IMG/VR virus record: IMGVR_UViG_3300035680_001201
Coordinates: 1-64,000 of that record
Length of the DNA: 64,000 nt
Origin: a virus
Reading direction: 5' to 3' (one strand)
A model generated the notes under the pieces. It saw only the letters and a program-made list of their open reading frames with translations. It was not told where the DNA came from and searched no databases. Below, in pieces: positions 57,816 through 64,000 of the stretch (position 1 is its first letter; every line of letters starts with the position of its first letter). A program made the translations under genes and the position numbers.

Positions 57816-58406
57816 TCATAGATTGGAAATAATATCCTCAGGAAATAAATTATCAAAATAATAATGATTTTTTTCAAGAGATGGATGTATCCACCAATCT
57901 TCAAATCCAACATTTTCTTCTTTTCTACCATTTTTACCTCTTGGAACTTTTACGTTGGATCCAACCAAATGATATCCCTTAGACAATAGAAATTCTCGTT
58001 GTCTCTTTTTATATTTATCCCCATATATATAAAAATCGTGTTCTATAGTAATTACATTAAAAGTATAATCGTTGTGGGGAAGAATCAAAAGAGCGTCCAA
58101 ACTTAATTCATCAATATCTAAAGACAAATAATCAATTGTTTTTGGAAAATTTTCTTGTTCAAAAACATTTTTGTAGTTTATCTTCAATGCGTCTTGATTG
58201 ATAAATTTACATGTTCTTGAAACATAACTTTGTGTGTATGATGGGTTAATTTCTACACAAATACCTCTCCATCCAAGAGACTCAAAGAAGTATGTATTGT
58301 TGGAGTTAATTGCACCACAACTTCCAATATCTAAGAAATAACCATTACGTTTTCCGTTTAGAATTTTGTGTACAAATTGATCTTGAAACGCGTCTGATTT
58401 AAACAT
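57816..58406 (-). CDS. FkbM-like methyltransferase
   Basis: A 196-residue protein. SAM-binding Phe-Leu-Asp-Ile-Gly-Ser-Cys-Gly occurs near 24-31, then Cys-Val-Glu-Ile-Asn-Pro-Ser. An FkbM-type Tyr-Leu-Ser-Leu-Asp-Ile-Asp-Glu-Leu strand follows, where the usual Glu-Gly is replaced by Asp-Glu. It ends with a region rich in Trp/His (Glu-Asp-Trp-Trp-Ile-His-Pro) usual for this subgroup. It probably O-methylates a sugar in the glycan built by its neighbours; it is 3 bp from the transferase gene upstream. Confidence 0.72.
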   Translation of the reverse strand: MFKSDAFQDQFVHKILNGKRNGYFLDIGSCGAINSNNTYFFESLGWRGICVEINPSYTQSYVSRTCKFINQDALKINYKNVFEQENFPKTIDYLSLDIDELSLDALLILPHNDYTFNVITIEHDFYIYGDKYKKRQREFLLSKGYHLVGSNVKVPRGKNGRKEENVGFEDWWIHPSLEKNHYYFDNLFPEDIISNL

Positions 58407-58409
58407 AAA

Positions 58410-59372
58410 TTATAAAATTGAAAATAAACTATTGATTCTGTTTATATATGTATGATTTTCTTTTACGTACAACATTGATTTTTTGATAAAATCATAATTT
58501 TTACGATTTTGCATACCTATACTAAAAAGTTCGGTAGGATCGGAATTGTATAAACAATTTCCTTCCATTTCATTGTATATTTCTTGAGAATTAGTTAATC
58601 CAATATGTCCATAACTGACGTTTTTGAATATTCTGCACGTAATTATGCCGGTCTTAACGTGTTCCGGTCCACGAATATCAATACCCAACAATGATTTTTG
58701 AACAAGTTCTTTTACTTTGTCGTCTGATATTGGATTTTTCCATGGATCGTTGTGATAGAACGTAATGTTATTGTGTTTACATTGTTGTATAAATGGAAAC
58801 CAATTACTCATATTTTCACATACGCCTGAATTTGAAAGACTTCCGCAGAAATAAATTGCGTTTTCTCTAGGAAGATAAACATCATCAAGATTAAATTCTT
58901 GTGGTAATAGATTTGTTGCCCAACTCAAATAAAATTTGTCAAAATCATCAATGGTATAATCAACATAATCGTTTTTGATACGTACTTTATCGTTGGTTTT
59001 TGGAATAAAATAACATGATGGTCCAACTTTTTGAGTTGTATTTTTGTCAACTGAATATTCATGAATGTGATCTTTGTGATTTTTTGCTACACATCTAACA
59101 TCAATATATCGTTTAACACCTGCATCTAAATACTTCTTTGGAGACGGACAATACATCACAAAGTATGTACTTGTATTATTTAGAGGAATGTTCTGATCAG
59201 CAAATCCTTCAGTGATAAAAATACAATTGGAATAGTCAAAATCTTTGGGATAATCTTTGTCATGAAACCAATGTACTTCGTGACCCATATGAGACGCTGC
59301 TTTGTAGTATGAAGAATGAACATACGAATGAGTATGTGAATAAAGAGGATGACCCCAAATAACTATTTTCAT
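58410..59372 (-). CDS. Glycosyltransferase-like protein (GT-B type)
   Basis: A 320-residue protein. It begins Lys-Ile-Val-Ile-Trp-Gly-His-Pro-Leu-Tyr. The C-terminal half has Leu-Leu-Gly-Ile-Asp-Ile-Arg-Gly-Pro-Glu and Arg-Ile-Phe-Lys-Asn-Val-Ser-Tyr-Gly-His-Ile-Gly-Leu-Thr-Asn. These resemble donor-binding strands of CgeB/GT1-like enzymes. A Tyr-Phe-Cys-Gly-Ser-Leu strand starts the second Rossmann domain at about 196. The N-terminal domain shows no known acceptor signature. Its ATG overlaps the stop of the GT6 gene upstream. Confidence 0.65.
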   Translation of the reverse strand: MKIVIWGHPLYSHTHSYVHSSYYKAASHMGHEVHWFHDKDYPKDFDYSNCIFITEGFADQNIPLNNTSTYFVMYCPSPKKYLDAGVKRYIDVRCVAKNHKDHIHEYSVDKNTTQKVGPSCYFIPKTNDKVRIKNDYVDYTIDDFDKFYLSWATNLLPQEFNLDDVYLPRENAIYFCGSLSNSGVCENMSNWFPFIQQCKHNNITFYHNDPWKNPISDDKVKELVQKSLLGIDIRGPEHVKTGIITCRIFKNVSYGHIGLTNSQEIYNEMEGNCLYNSDPTELFSIGMQNRKNYDFIKKSMLYVKENHTYINRINSLFSIL

Positions 59373-60079
59373 GTGAGTGACGCTCCTTTAAATCGTGGAT
59401 ATTCCACCATATTTTTATCTTTATGAACCATTAGTTTGTTAACAGGCAAATCCCAATGTTCTGGATATGACATACTAGGACTTAAAATAGCCGTATCGGT
59501 TCGATGATCAACTATAAATTTGTTTAGGTGAGATTCATCATGCCATACTGCAATGATATTGTTTTGAAGATCCGTACTGATGTTATTCTTCATTAAATTG
59601 ACCATATATTCGATGTGACTTCCTTTTGCACCCCATACACATCCTTGAACGTATACACAATTATGTTTTTCTGGAATATATGCGGTTGAATTAACATTAG
59701 TCTCGACTGGCCAGAACTTTTGATTTAAAATCACAGACGGATGACAAACCGCAAAATACTTCTTTTGTCCAACATCAAAATTACTCAATGTATCTACAAA
59801 TTCCATATCACTATCAATATAGAAAATATAATCATATTGAGACAACTCTTTTAAACATTCGGATATAAATTCAAATCGTTTGAGAGTAATATATGGCCAT
59901 GGTTCATGATTGATCTTGTACCACTTTATAGAATCATCAAACCAGTCTAATTTTTCATCGGTAAAGAAGTAAAAGTCTTTTTGAACATGTGGAATAAAAT
60001 ATTTTTGGATAGAAGTCCACAATGGATGTAGAAACGTTTTATATTTATTTGTGGCCAACGTAATAACGGCAATCTTCAT
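59369..60079 (-). CDS. GT6-family (ABO blood-group type) glycosyltransferase
   Basis: A 236-residue protein matching GT6 enzymes along its length. The motifs are Phe-Phe-Thr-Asp near 38; Trp-Pro-Tyr-Ile-Thr-Leu-Lys-Arg-Phe near 60; Tyr-Ile-Asp-Ser-Asp-Met-Glu-Phe as the metal-binding DxD; Gly-Cys-Val-Trp-Gly-Ala; and Trp-His-Asp-Glu-Ser-His-Leu-Asn-Lys, the acceptor/catalytic motif. Then comes Leu-Ser-Pro-Ser-Met-Ser-Tyr-Pro-Glu. GT6 enzymes are retaining alpha-1,3-Gal/GalNAc transferases. Most bacterial members have Asn-x-Asn in place of DxD, while mammalian ones and the GT6 of a marine T4-like cyanophage keep DxD, as here. The predicted linkage is alpha-1,3 to a beta-Gal or fucosylated acceptor. 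Confidence 0.85.
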   Translation of the reverse strand: MKIAVITLATNKYKTFLHPLWTSIQKYFIPHVQKDFYFFTDEKLDWFDDSIKWYKINHEPWPYITLKRFEFISECLKELSQYDYIFYIDSDMEFVDTLSNFDVGQKKYFAVCHPSVILNQKFWPVETNVNSTAYIPEKHNCVYVQGCVWGAKGSHIEYMVNLMKNNISTDLQNNIIAVWHDESHLNKFIVDHRTDTAILSPSMSYPEHWDLPVNKLMVHKDKNMVEYPRFKGASLT

Positions 60080-60082
60080 AAC

Positions 60083-60913
60083 TTAATAATTGGTCAGATA
60101 CTTGACATCTGTATAATAGGTATTTAACTGATCTTGATTCATATCACTCAGTTTTTTATATAAATCGTTGTTAGATTTAAAGTATGGGTTTTTGTCGCTG
60201 GAATCAGATCCACGACAATGTTCAACATGATATACAAATCCTTTATCAAGATGGGTAACCATAGTATCAAATTTTTTGAATCGTTCATATCGTTCACGAT
60301 CTTCTGGACCATATGAGATAAAATGTTCATTCTCCCAACCATACTTTTTATATGTGGAAGTATTAAAGAACTGACAGTGACCGTATTCCGAAATACAATC
60401 CGAATAATCATGAGAGGTAAGTTCCACAAGTGACCCTTGGTTTAATAACTTTTCTCTACCAGATGTGTTAACTTTCTTTTGAAACTTGCCTATTGCAAAT
60501 GGATAAACTAAATCATGATTTTGTCGGATGATCTTTTTGTACGCTTGTAGATATGATTCTATTGGAAGAATTACATCTGCATCATAATTAACTGTTATTG
60601 TTGTGTTTGATAACGATAACATTCGGTTTAAGTATCTTGTTCTATGAAACGAGTCATCTGGTACGTTTTGATGAATGTATGTTACGTCATCTTTGATTAC
60701 CGATGGTATAACCGCTTCTTTTGAACATTCATATACGATGATGTTTGTTTCAAAATTACGACGTAAATATTCATATACAATAGTGAAGTTTTTCTTTCGG
60801 TCTTCACTTTCAATACAAACGGGTATGATAAATGTACAATCTTGTAATGGAATTAAACCATCTGTGATTGTTTTCGCTTTTTGTATTGTTTGAATTTCTT
60901 TCGGAATTTTCAT
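60083..60913 (-). CDS. GT-A galactosyltransferase-like enzyme
   Basis: 276 residues from the ATG at 60913 (Met-Lys-Ile-Pro-Lys-Glu). A longer frame to 60976 runs into the upstream gene and is rejected. It contains Cys-Thr-Phe-Ile-Ile-Pro-Val, then Val-Asn-Tyr-Asp-Ala-Asp-Val-Ile as the DxD. A Tyr-Gly-Pro-Glu-Asp-Arg-Glu motif matches the 'Gly-x-Glu-Asp' acceptor site of galactosyl and chondroitin-type GT2/GT7 enzymes. A later Tyr-His-Val-Glu-His-Cys-Arg-Gly follows. The ATG overlaps the stop of the fucosyltransferase gene. Confidence 0.75.
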   Translation of the reverse strand: MKIPKEIQTIQKAKTITDGLIPLQDCTFIIPVCIESEDRKKNFTIVYEYLRRNFETNIIVYECSKEAVIPSVIKDDVTYIHQNVPDDSFHRTRYLNRMLSLSNTTITVNYDADVILPIESYLQAYKKIIRQNHDLVYPFAIGKFQKKVNTSGREKLLNQGSLVELTSHDYSDCISEYGHCQFFNTSTYKKYGWENEHFISYGPEDRERYERFKKFDTMVTHLDKGFVYHVEHCRGSDSSDKNPYFKSNNDLYKKLSDMNQDQLNTYYTDVKYLTNY

Positions 60914-61725
60914 ATTACAATCCAACCGGGAACATATAAATCTTTTGTGTTTAACGGAACATTTGGACCAAACCATCGTGATGGAGCAATAACTTTTTTA
61001 TTTGTATTTACATTTAACCACGCACCCCACCAACTAAATGTACTGTTAGCAATAATGTTATGATTACATAGTGTCATAAGACACATATCAACAAACTGAT
61101 TGTGAGATTCTGATATAAAAAAGTTATCACTTCCTACAAATGTAGACTTTGCCCATTCAATATCATCAGATACAACAATGAAATTGTACGACTTATCCGT
61201 GAAATGACTTAATGCATTTGTATAATAGTTTAAATCACATGTGCCGTGATGTTTATATTTTAAATAATCACCTCGACGAACATGGATTGCAACCGTTTCA
61301 TATTCTTGTTTATCTTTGAGATATGAATTTGCAGTATTAATGATTTCTGGTCTAAACGTGAATTCTGAACGTACCGATGATTCAATGTGTTTAAAATACT
61401 TTTCCGTTTGAAAGTATCCATTTAAATGTACATTATCTCCCGTGTTAAAAAATTGGGGAATAAAATGATAGTTAGAATATTCTTCATTGATAATATTGTA
61501 CTTTTCATCACAATGTAAGGCCGACAATTGAAATGGCTTTGTTAAAACCAATGTATTTTTATTGATTTCTTCGTCGTCTGTAAAATCATTCCATGAAATT
61601 TTATTACCATTATAGTAATTAATTCCATATAAACAGTTTTGTTTAGTTGCAATACCCATTAATGATGCGTATTGAAACATTTGATTACCAAACCGCCCAT
61701 TCGTTCCAATAGTTATTGTGATCAT
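60910..61725 (-). CDS. GT11-family alpha-1,2-fucosyltransferase
   Basis: A 271-residue protein, the usual bacterial GT11 length. It begins with the GT11 hallmark Gly-Arg-Phe-Gly-Asn-Gln-Met-Phe-Gln-Tyr-Ala. The GDP-fucose motif His-Val-Arg-Arg-Gly-Asp-Tyr is near 150, and Asn-Ser-Thr-Phe-Ser-Trp-Trp-Gly-Ala-Trp-Leu near 228. It would transfer fucose alpha-1,2 to a terminal galactose, making an H-antigen-type end, which is a natural acceptor for GT6 enzymes. GDP-fucose must come from the host or from genes outside the window. It overlaps both neighbouring genes by four bases. Confidence 0.9.
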   Translation of the reverse strand: MITITIGTNGRFGNQMFQYASLMGIATKQNCLYGINYYNGNKISWNDFTDDEEINKNTLVLTKPFQLSALHCDEKYNIINEEYSNYHFIPQFFNTGDNVHLNGYFQTEKYFKHIESSVRSEFTFRPEIINTANSYLKDKQEYETVAIHVRRGDYLKYKHHGTCDLNYYTNALSHFTDKSYNFIVVSDDIEWAKSTFVGSDNFFISESHNQFVDMCLMTLCNHNIIANSTFSWWGAWLNVNTNKKVIAPSRWFGPNVPLNTKDLYVPGWIVI

Positions 61726-62375
61726 GTTGCTCTGTAATTGTCTTCTGTTGAGAATTCACTGATATATCGTTTATTATCTTCTCTCTGTTTTTTAATTGTT
61801 TTATTATGAAACAATGACAACTCTTCCATAGCCGGAATACGAGTAAATTCTTTAAATCCTACAATTGTTTCATGTAATTTACGATCCCACTTAATATTAG
61901 GTAAGTTTTTGTAAATACGTGATTGATAGTCTGGCCAATTAATACGACCTTTGTCATCAACTCGCCATCCGTAATTTCTAACATCTTCTTGAGTAACTCC
62001 ATAAAATGCATTAACTCTAGGAACCCAAAACATTTCACATGATGGATTTGATTTTAATAATGTGTATAAGTTTACCAACAATATTTCATTAGGAAGTTCA
62101 TCTGCATCTATTTGAAATACATATTCACCATCACATTGTCGTGTTCCATAAGTTTTGTGTGCACCATAATCTTTATTGAGATGGTGTGCAACCAATTTAA
62201 CACCAACTACTGATTGATATTCATGTAATACTTCTAAAGTAATTGGATCGGTAGAATAATCATCTAATACTACAATTTGATTTCCGTCTGAGTACTTTAA
62301 TAATAGAGATAAAAGGGTGCGCAATTGTGCACCCTCATTATGACATGTAACTAAATAAGATATAAATGGTATCAT
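61722..62375 (-). CDS. GT2-family glycosyltransferase
   Basis: A 217-residue GT-A enzyme. It starts Tyr-Leu-Val-Thr-Cys-His-Asn-Glu-Gly, has Val-Val-Leu-Asp-Asp-Tyr-Ser-Thr-Asp and Phe-Gln-Ile-Asp-Ala-Asp-Glu (DxD). It then has Trp-Val-Pro-Arg-Val-Asn-Ala-Phe and Arg-Lys-Leu-His-Glu-Thr-Ile, the arrangement of GT2 sugar transferases that initiate or extend surface glycans. It is somewhat short and lacks membrane segments, so it is probably soluble. It overlaps the GT4 gene upstream (four bases) and the fucosyltransferase gene downstream. Confidence 0.82.
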   Translation of the reverse strand: MIPFISYLVTCHNEGAQLRTLLSLLLKYSDGNQIVVLDDYSTDPITLEVLHEYQSVVGVKLVAHHLNKDYGAHKTYGTRQCDGEYVFQIDADELPNEILLVNLYTLLKSNPSCEMFWVPRVNAFYGVTQEDVRNYGWRVDDKGRINWPDYQSRIYKNLPNIKWDRKLHETIVGFKEFTRIPAMEELSLFHNKTIKKQREDNKRYISEFSTEDNYRAT

Positions 62376-63691
62376 ACCGATATCTTAGAAACTGGTGGAA
62401 GTGATGGAAGTTTTAATTGTGGAATCACAATTTTTTGTTCAATTGCAAATTGAGGAACGTATTTGTCAAGAATTCCATGTAGTACTTTATCCATAGATTG
62501 TGTAGAAAAAGATTCAGCATTTCGTTTAGCAAGTTCCAATGCGTTTGTTTTCGTTTTGTGATTCAGACTAAAATAAATCTGTTTCATACGTTCTTCTGCC
62601 AAACTATATGATACTGTAAACCATGCTGATTCTTTGATTAACCATTGATTTACAGATGCCGGATTGATTGTATCAACTTTACCCGGCAATAAACATTCTT
62701 TATTGGAATTCAAGAAATCCAAATGTCCACTCCAATCAGATGCAAGAATTGGTTTACCACTGAGCGAGGCTAACAACAGAGGATGCCCAAATCCTTCACC
62801 GTGTGTAAAATTTATATGACACTTCACTTTTTCATGATTGAAAAGTGCATTCATTTCAGTGTCAGTAAGTTCTCCATGAATCAAATATATGTTAGGCTTA
62901 TCACCCTTAATTTGTGATTCAATTGATTTGATTTTATTTAATATTTCATCTTTATCTATCTTGGAATAATTAACACCACTTGTTTTTAAGATCAAACATG
63001 GTTTTTGAATACGATCTTTAAATACGTTAATAAAGGTTTTAATCAAGTTGCCAATATCTTTGCGGTCATGATATGGATTCGAATGTGTCCATTGACCAAC
63101 AAACAAAAATGCAAATGACTCTGGAATTGTTGACATAATTTGTTCAACCGATTGAACTTTTTCATTCGTAATTTTATATAGATCAGTATTGGCTCCCCAG
63201 AAACACACTTCCATGGGTTTTATGTTACGTAGTTGTTCTTTACGTCCACTTCCGTCTTTATATTCCTTAGTATAGTCTGCATCATCAAATACCTTCTTGG
63301 AATGACGAGATGTAACAATGTTCATGTCCATTTTGTTTAGACCTTCAATCCATTCTCCTGCAGCTGCCGTGGTTTCAATTCCAGCCGTCATTCCAATATT
63401 GTACTTGCCAATAGGTTTAAACTCATTTGGAATTGATATTTGAATAAACAGATCTGGTTGACGGTTAATAGGTTCTTTCAACATCTTATCAAATAACGCA
63501 AGGTTGAGTGGATCGTTATAATCCAAATCATCTTGAAAACGTTTCACGGGATTTGCACCCCACTTGGTGTTTGCAATTCTTAAATCGTACTTATCGTAAC
63601 GTAGAATACTTTTAGCAACATCTTTTGCCCAGTCACCGTAGCCACTTCGACTAAAGACTGGTCCTTGTATAACACATAACGGTTTACTCAT
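62372..63691 (-). CDS. GT4-type glycosyltransferase
   Basis: 439 residues from the ATG at 63691; a TTG at 63703 in frame is less likely. It opens Cys-Val-Ile-Gln-Gly-Pro-Val-Phe-Ser-Arg-Ser-Gly-Tyr-Gly-Asp-Trp, as in GT4 'Gly-x-Gly' acceptor loops. The donor half has Leu-Phe-Val-Gly-Gln-Trp. A His-Gly-Glu-Gly-Phe-Gly-His-Pro-Leu-Leu-Leu-Ala donor-site motif near 300 matches the Glu-Gly-Phe-Gly-x-Pro of GT4 enzymes. It is the first glycosyltransferase of the minus-strand run, 1 bp after the dUTPase gene. A single long transcript thus joins nucleotide metabolism with glycan genes. Confidence 0.82.
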   Translation of the reverse strand: MSKPLCVIQGPVFSRSGYGDWAKDVAKSILRYDKYDLRIANTKWGANPVKRFQDDLDYNDPLNLALFDKMLKEPINRQPDLFIQISIPNEFKPIGKYNIGMTAGIETTAAAGEWIEGLNKMDMNIVTSRHSKKVFDDADYTKEYKDGSGRKEQLRNIKPMEVCFWGANTDLYKITNEKVQSVEQIMSTIPESFAFLFVGQWTHSNPYHDRKDIGNLIKTFINVFKDRIQKPCLILKTSGVNYSKIDKDEILNKIKSIESQIKGDKPNIYLIHGELTDTEMNALFNHEKVKCHINFTHGEGFGHPLLLASLSGKPILASDWSGHLDFLNSNKECLLPGKVDTINPASVNQWLIKESAWFTVSYSLAEERMKQIYFSLNHKTKTNALELAKRNAESFSTQSMDKVLHGILDKYVPQFAIEQKIVIPQLKLPSLPPVSKISV

Positions 63692-63692
63692 A

Positions 63693-64000
63693 TTAATTTC
63701 CAAAAAGTTTGTTGTCTCTTTCTTTAATCACTTCACTATATTTTTTAATGTTAGTATCAAAATTTGCTTCTTTTATTTTAAGCAAATCTTCAATAGTTTT
63801 TCCTGATGTAGTTGGTGTTGTAGTTGACTTGTTTATGTCAGTACTTCCAAATCCACCAACACCACGTTGAGTCGAATTCAAATCATCAACCTCGATAAAA
63901 CCTCCTACTGCGGTGCCACATCCTTCTATAATAATTTGAGCAATAGCGGTTTCTTTATCATCCTTAATAATTGGTAATTTAACGGGTTTATCACCTAGAT
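63693..64000 (-). CDS. dut: dUTPase, C-terminal part (gene continues past the right edge)
   Basis: The minus-strand frame is open to the window edge. The visible part has Lys-Glu-Thr-Ala-Ile-Ala-Gln-Ile, corresponding to the dUTPase Arg-Ile-Ala-Gln region. It then has the C-terminal Gln-Arg-Gly-Val-Gly-Gly-Phe-Gly-Ser-Thr motif V that closes over the nucleotide in trimeric dUTPases. Motif V is followed by about 50 further residues, Thr/Ser-rich then helical, an unusual C-terminal extension because motif V normally ends the protein. dUTPase removes dUTP and supplies dUMP for dTTP synthesis, which also feeds RmlA. The N-terminal motifs are outside the window. Confidence 0.82.
   Translation of the reverse strand, partial: LGDKPVKLPIIKDDKETAIAQIIIEGCGTAVGGFIEVDDLNSTQRGVGGFGSTDINKSTTTPTTSGKTIEDLLKIKEANFDTNIKKYSEVIKERDNKLFGN

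Noticed and set aside
1-64000. tRNA genes, IS elements, integrase or attachment sites
   Set aside because: Gaps between genes are all under about 220 bp. I saw no cloverleaf, transposase or recombinase in them, though a covariance search would be needed to exclude a tRNA fully.

Overview
The window is part of a large contractile-tailed (myovirus) phage genome of the distant T4-like type ('far-T4'). The evidence is a T4-type tail module (sheath, tube, frameshifted chaperone pair, tape measure, baseplate) next to a T4-type replication module (gp32-like SSB, UvsX/RecA, FEN-type 5'-3' exonuclease, DnaB-type helicase, class I ribonucleotide reductase, dNMP kinase, probable gp62, dUTPase). The DNA is AT-rich. 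Several genes (CobS-like AAA ATPase, GT6 glycosyltransferase, collagen-like fibre) have relatives in aquatic T4-like phages. Sigma70-like promoters (TTGACT / TATRAT-like) suggest a Gram-negative host, but the host cannot be named. Capsid, portal and terminase genes are not in the window.

Layout. 1-7 kb: the end of a collagen-like (Gly-Thr-Ser)n fibre gene, then two large multidomain glycosyltransferases, the second carrying an O-heptosyltransferase-like (BAHT/TibC) domain. 7-10.4 kb: tail sheath. 10.4-12.4 kb: a homing-endonuclease-like gene bracketed by two near-identical terminators. 12.4-14 kb: a small protein, a HAD nucleotidase and a nucleotidyltransferase. 14-24.8 kb: tail tube, a small candidate internal protein, a chaperone gene with a +1/-2 frameshift extension, tape measure, and baseplate/hub proteins including a LysM/gp53-like one. 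24.8-28.9 kb: a compact family A DNA polymerase without an exonuclease domain, and three unknown proteins, two of them possibly packaged. 29-37 kb: SSB, UvsX, 5'-3' exonuclease, helicase, NrdA, NrdB. 37-47 kb: a candidate internal protein, a secreted His-rich protein, a MoxR/CobS-type ATPase with a VWA-zincin partner, small proteins, a possible DUF4338-like protein, two related virion-tip-like proteins, UV endonuclease, probable clamp-loader subunit and dNMP kinase. 47-52.4 kb: a nucleotide-sugar cassette (RmlA, RmlD-like reductase, sugar C-methyltransferase, RmlB) and a glycosyltransferase. 52.4-64 kb, minus strand: a tightly packed run of about ten glycosyltransferases and two FkbM-type methyltransferases, following a dUTPase cut by the right edge.

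How it fits together. Two signal classes recur. TTGACT-type sigma70-like promoters lie before replication and metabolism genes. A TATTTATA box lies 3-58 nt before start codons, mainly of virion genes, and is a candidate late promoter. The most unusual theme is glycosylation: a sugar-nucleotide pathway, about 13 transferases and three methyltransferases, together with a Thr/Ser-rich collagen-like fibre lying directly beside a BAHT-type transferase. This suggests the phage builds an elaborate glycan, either on its own fibre or on the host surface. Other points of note are the probable programmed frameshift at 15915-15921, LxE/IxE-bearing N-terminal leaders resembling capsid-targeting sequences on several proteins, and the ATPase-VWA pair driven by twin promoters.
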